Assembly: GCA_025450955.1 (NCBI GenBank)
Contig: JANWLJ010000081.1
Location: forward strand, 1-13,319
From: Polyangium sp. (in: bacteria)
Lineage (GTDB): Bacteria > Myxococcota_A > Polyangia > Palsa-1104
Direction of reading: 5' to 3'
Length of the DNA: 13,319 nt
The position numbers and the translations under genes were made by a program. The notes under the pieces were generated by a model, which worked only from the letters and a program-made list of their open reading frames with translations, did no database searches and had not been told where the DNA came from. The stretch's first letter is position 1. Every line of letters starts with the position of its first letter. Shown here piece after piece: positions 12,974 through 13,319 of this stretch.

Positions 12974-13319
12974 ATGAGGTCCAGGGCCGCGCTGGTCCTC
13001 GCGCTCGCCGCCGCCGAGGCGGGGTGCGAGCTGCCGCCGGGTGCGCCCGACGGCGCGCTGAATCTGACGCCGCGAAATTTCGATGGCGGCGCGATCGATC
13101 TGTTGGGCGCCGATCTCACTCTGCCGACCTTGCCGGGCAATCTGTTGCCGCTCGACGGAGGCGTCGGCGCGCCGCCGCTCGCGCGTCTGATCTTCACCAT
13201 CACCGACGGTGACGACGGCCAGCCGGTGCCGTCGCGGGTGATCTTTCGTCCGCCGCCGCACGCCGGCTTCGCCGACTCGATCACCTCCGGCCGCTACGAT
13301 CCCTTGAGCTGGGGCGGCA
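12974..13319 (+). CDS. Exported protein, probable lipoprotein (3' truncated)
   Basis: The frame is open from ATG 12974 to the right edge (115 codons) without a stop, so only the N-terminus is visible. It starts with a signal sequence (M-R-S-R then Ala/Leu-rich). A Cys at residue 18 follows in A-A-E-A-G-C; the lipobox is imperfect because -3 is Glu. A Pro/Gly-rich linker follows. From about 72 comes a beta-rich stretch 'ARLIFTITDGDDGQPVPSRVIF', which resembles carboxypeptidase-regulatory-like or CehA/McbA-type N-terminal domains of the form 'D-x-x-G-x-P-V-P-x-R-V'. That resemblance is weak and the rest of the protein is outside the window. Confidence 0.6.
   Translation, partial: MRSRAALVLALAAAEAGCELPPGAPDGALNLTPRNFDGGAIDLLGADLTLPTLPGNLLPLDGGVGAPPLARLIFTITDGDDGQPVPSRVIFRPPPHAGFADSITSGRYDPLSWGG

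Noticed and set aside
1..13319. CRISPR array, insertion sequence, tRNA or rRNA
   Set aside because: I found no regularly spaced repeats, transposase-like protein, terminal repeats, cloverleaf candidate or rRNA-like stretch anywhere in the window.

Overview
The window is a GC-rich, densely packed bacterial chromosome segment with strong codon bias toward G/C-ending codons. It holds 14 genes I can support, and the two at the edges are cut. Nothing resembles an insertion sequence, phage, CRISPR array, tRNA or rRNA. The gene set (Bat proteins with long Q/K tails, ArsA-like ATPase beside a DUF2505 protein, a Kef-type antiporter fused to Usp domains) and the base composition fit a Myxococcota or former deltaproteobacterial lineage. 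That placement is inference from gene style, not from a marker gene.

Region 1 (1-4376, + strand) is the end of a Bat (aerotolerance-type) operon. It encodes a VWA protein fused to a TPR protein (BatB-BatC), then BatD, then BatE. The genes are tightly coupled: a 1-nt gap, then a 4-nt overlap. All three products are predicted to act at the inner membrane and in the periplasm.

Region 2 (4387-6027) has a LACTB2-like metallo-beta-lactamase-fold hydrolase on the - strand. Divergent from it are a 91-residue protein of unknown function and a four-helix membrane protein. The divergent gap holds a promoter-like sequence with a perfect 12-bp palindrome in its spacer.

Region 3 (6049-10194) has an RlmI-type 23S rRNA m5C methyltransferase on the - strand. 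Divergent from it is a Kef-type cation:proton antiporter with two C-terminal Usp domains, overlapping a predicted outer-membrane barrel protein.

Region 4 (10217-12955) begins with two tiny divergent single-helix membrane proteins (83 aa and 45 aa) sharing a short palindromic control region. A near-consensus promoter (TTGACA, 17 bp, TACGTT) follows. It drives a tightly overlapped three-gene operon: membrane-anchored alpha/beta hydrolase, ArsA/Get3-like ATPase and DUF2505 (START-like) protein. The ATPase lacks two residues expected in active family members. A secreted or lipoprotein gene with a perfect TATAAT box runs off the right edge.

Two threads look most worth following. One is the hydrolase/ArsA-like/DUF2505 operon beside very small tail-anchor-like proteins. 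The other is several genes whose start codon lies about where transcription should begin, which suggests leaderless or near-leaderless mRNAs. No stretch over 300 bases lacks a gene.
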